From an uncultured Oscillospiraceae bacterium (GTDB taxonomy: Bacteria > Bacillota > Clostridia > Oscillospirales > Oscillospiraceae): 5,673 nt of DNA. The position numbers were made by a program, and so were the translations under genes. Where the stretch lies: contig CAKUHV010000101.1 in assembly GCA_934659445.1 (NCBI GenBank), positions 1-5,673 of the forward strand, read 5' to 3'. Under the pieces are notes generated by a model, which had not been told where the DNA came from, did not search any database, and was given only the letters and a program-made list of their open reading frames with translations. Positions 5,610 to 5,673 of this stretch are shown here, piece after piece (within the stretch, counting starts at the first letter, position 1; every line of letters starts with the position of its first letter).

Positions 5610-5673
5610 ATGCAGCCAGGCCGCACATCAGTGTGCCCAAAGCGTTCTTGACTTCCCGGACGGGCGATTTTAG
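5608..5673 (-). CDS. Probable 3' end of a converging minus-strand gene (21 codons visible)
   Basis: Reading the minus strand from the window edge gives 21 sense codons ending LKSPVREVKNALGTLMCGLAA and then TAA at 5610-5608. The stop lies directly beside the DUF1643 terminator, which is where a convergent neighbour would be expected to end. The residues look protein-like, and no plus-strand frame offers a better reading. The fragment is too short to identify. Confidence 0.45.
   Translation of the reverse strand, partial: LKSPVREVKNALGTLMCGLAA

Overview
The window looks like chromosomal DNA from a GC-rich Clostridia-type Firmicute, most plausibly an Oscillospiraceae relative of the Flavonifractor/Lawsonibacter kind. 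The grounds are strong G/C preference at third codon positions, consensus-like SigA promoters with strong Shine-Dalgarno sites, a CIRCE (HrcA) operator, a stand-alone glutaminyl-tRNA synthetase, and families of palindromic intergenic repeats. The taxon is an inference; no rRNA or marker phylogeny is available here.

Layout from left to right. The 3' end of a plus-strand membrane transporter (1-365) faces a minus-strand block. Between them, 366-497 has no intact gene but has a minus-strand coding signature, so it may be a gene remnant. A large hairpin (499-540) follows. Next come an HdeD-family membrane protein (550-1086), a strong intrinsic terminator (1118-1149) and a small heat-shock protein of the Hsp20 family (1161-1604). 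The hsp20 promoter overlaps a near-perfect CIRCE operator (1718-1744). The glnS terminator (1816-1847) precedes glnS (1863-3548), which has a clear promoter at 3584-3612. A 550-bp island without genes (3613-4168) holds at least three different kinds of palindromic repeat. sfsA (4169-4849, minus) and a DUF1643 gene (4916-5536, plus) diverge from a 66-bp promoter region. Two tandem hairpins close the DUF1643 gene, and the last 66 bp look like the 3' end of a converging minus-strand gene.

How the genes relate. hsp20 and hdeD are both stress-linked and codirectional. hdeD has almost no room for its own promoter between the hsp20 terminator and its RBS, so it may be expressed by read-through from the CIRCE-controlled promoter. 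glnS is a single-gene housekeeping transcription unit. sfsA and the DUF1643 gene are divergent and share overlapping -10 regions. No defence system, CRISPR array, insertion sequence, tRNA or rRNA was seen. I do not see a convincing undescribed multi-gene system. The most unusual parts are the composite repeat island, the CIRCE-hsp20-terminator-hdeD arrangement and the minus-strand coding remnant at 366-497.
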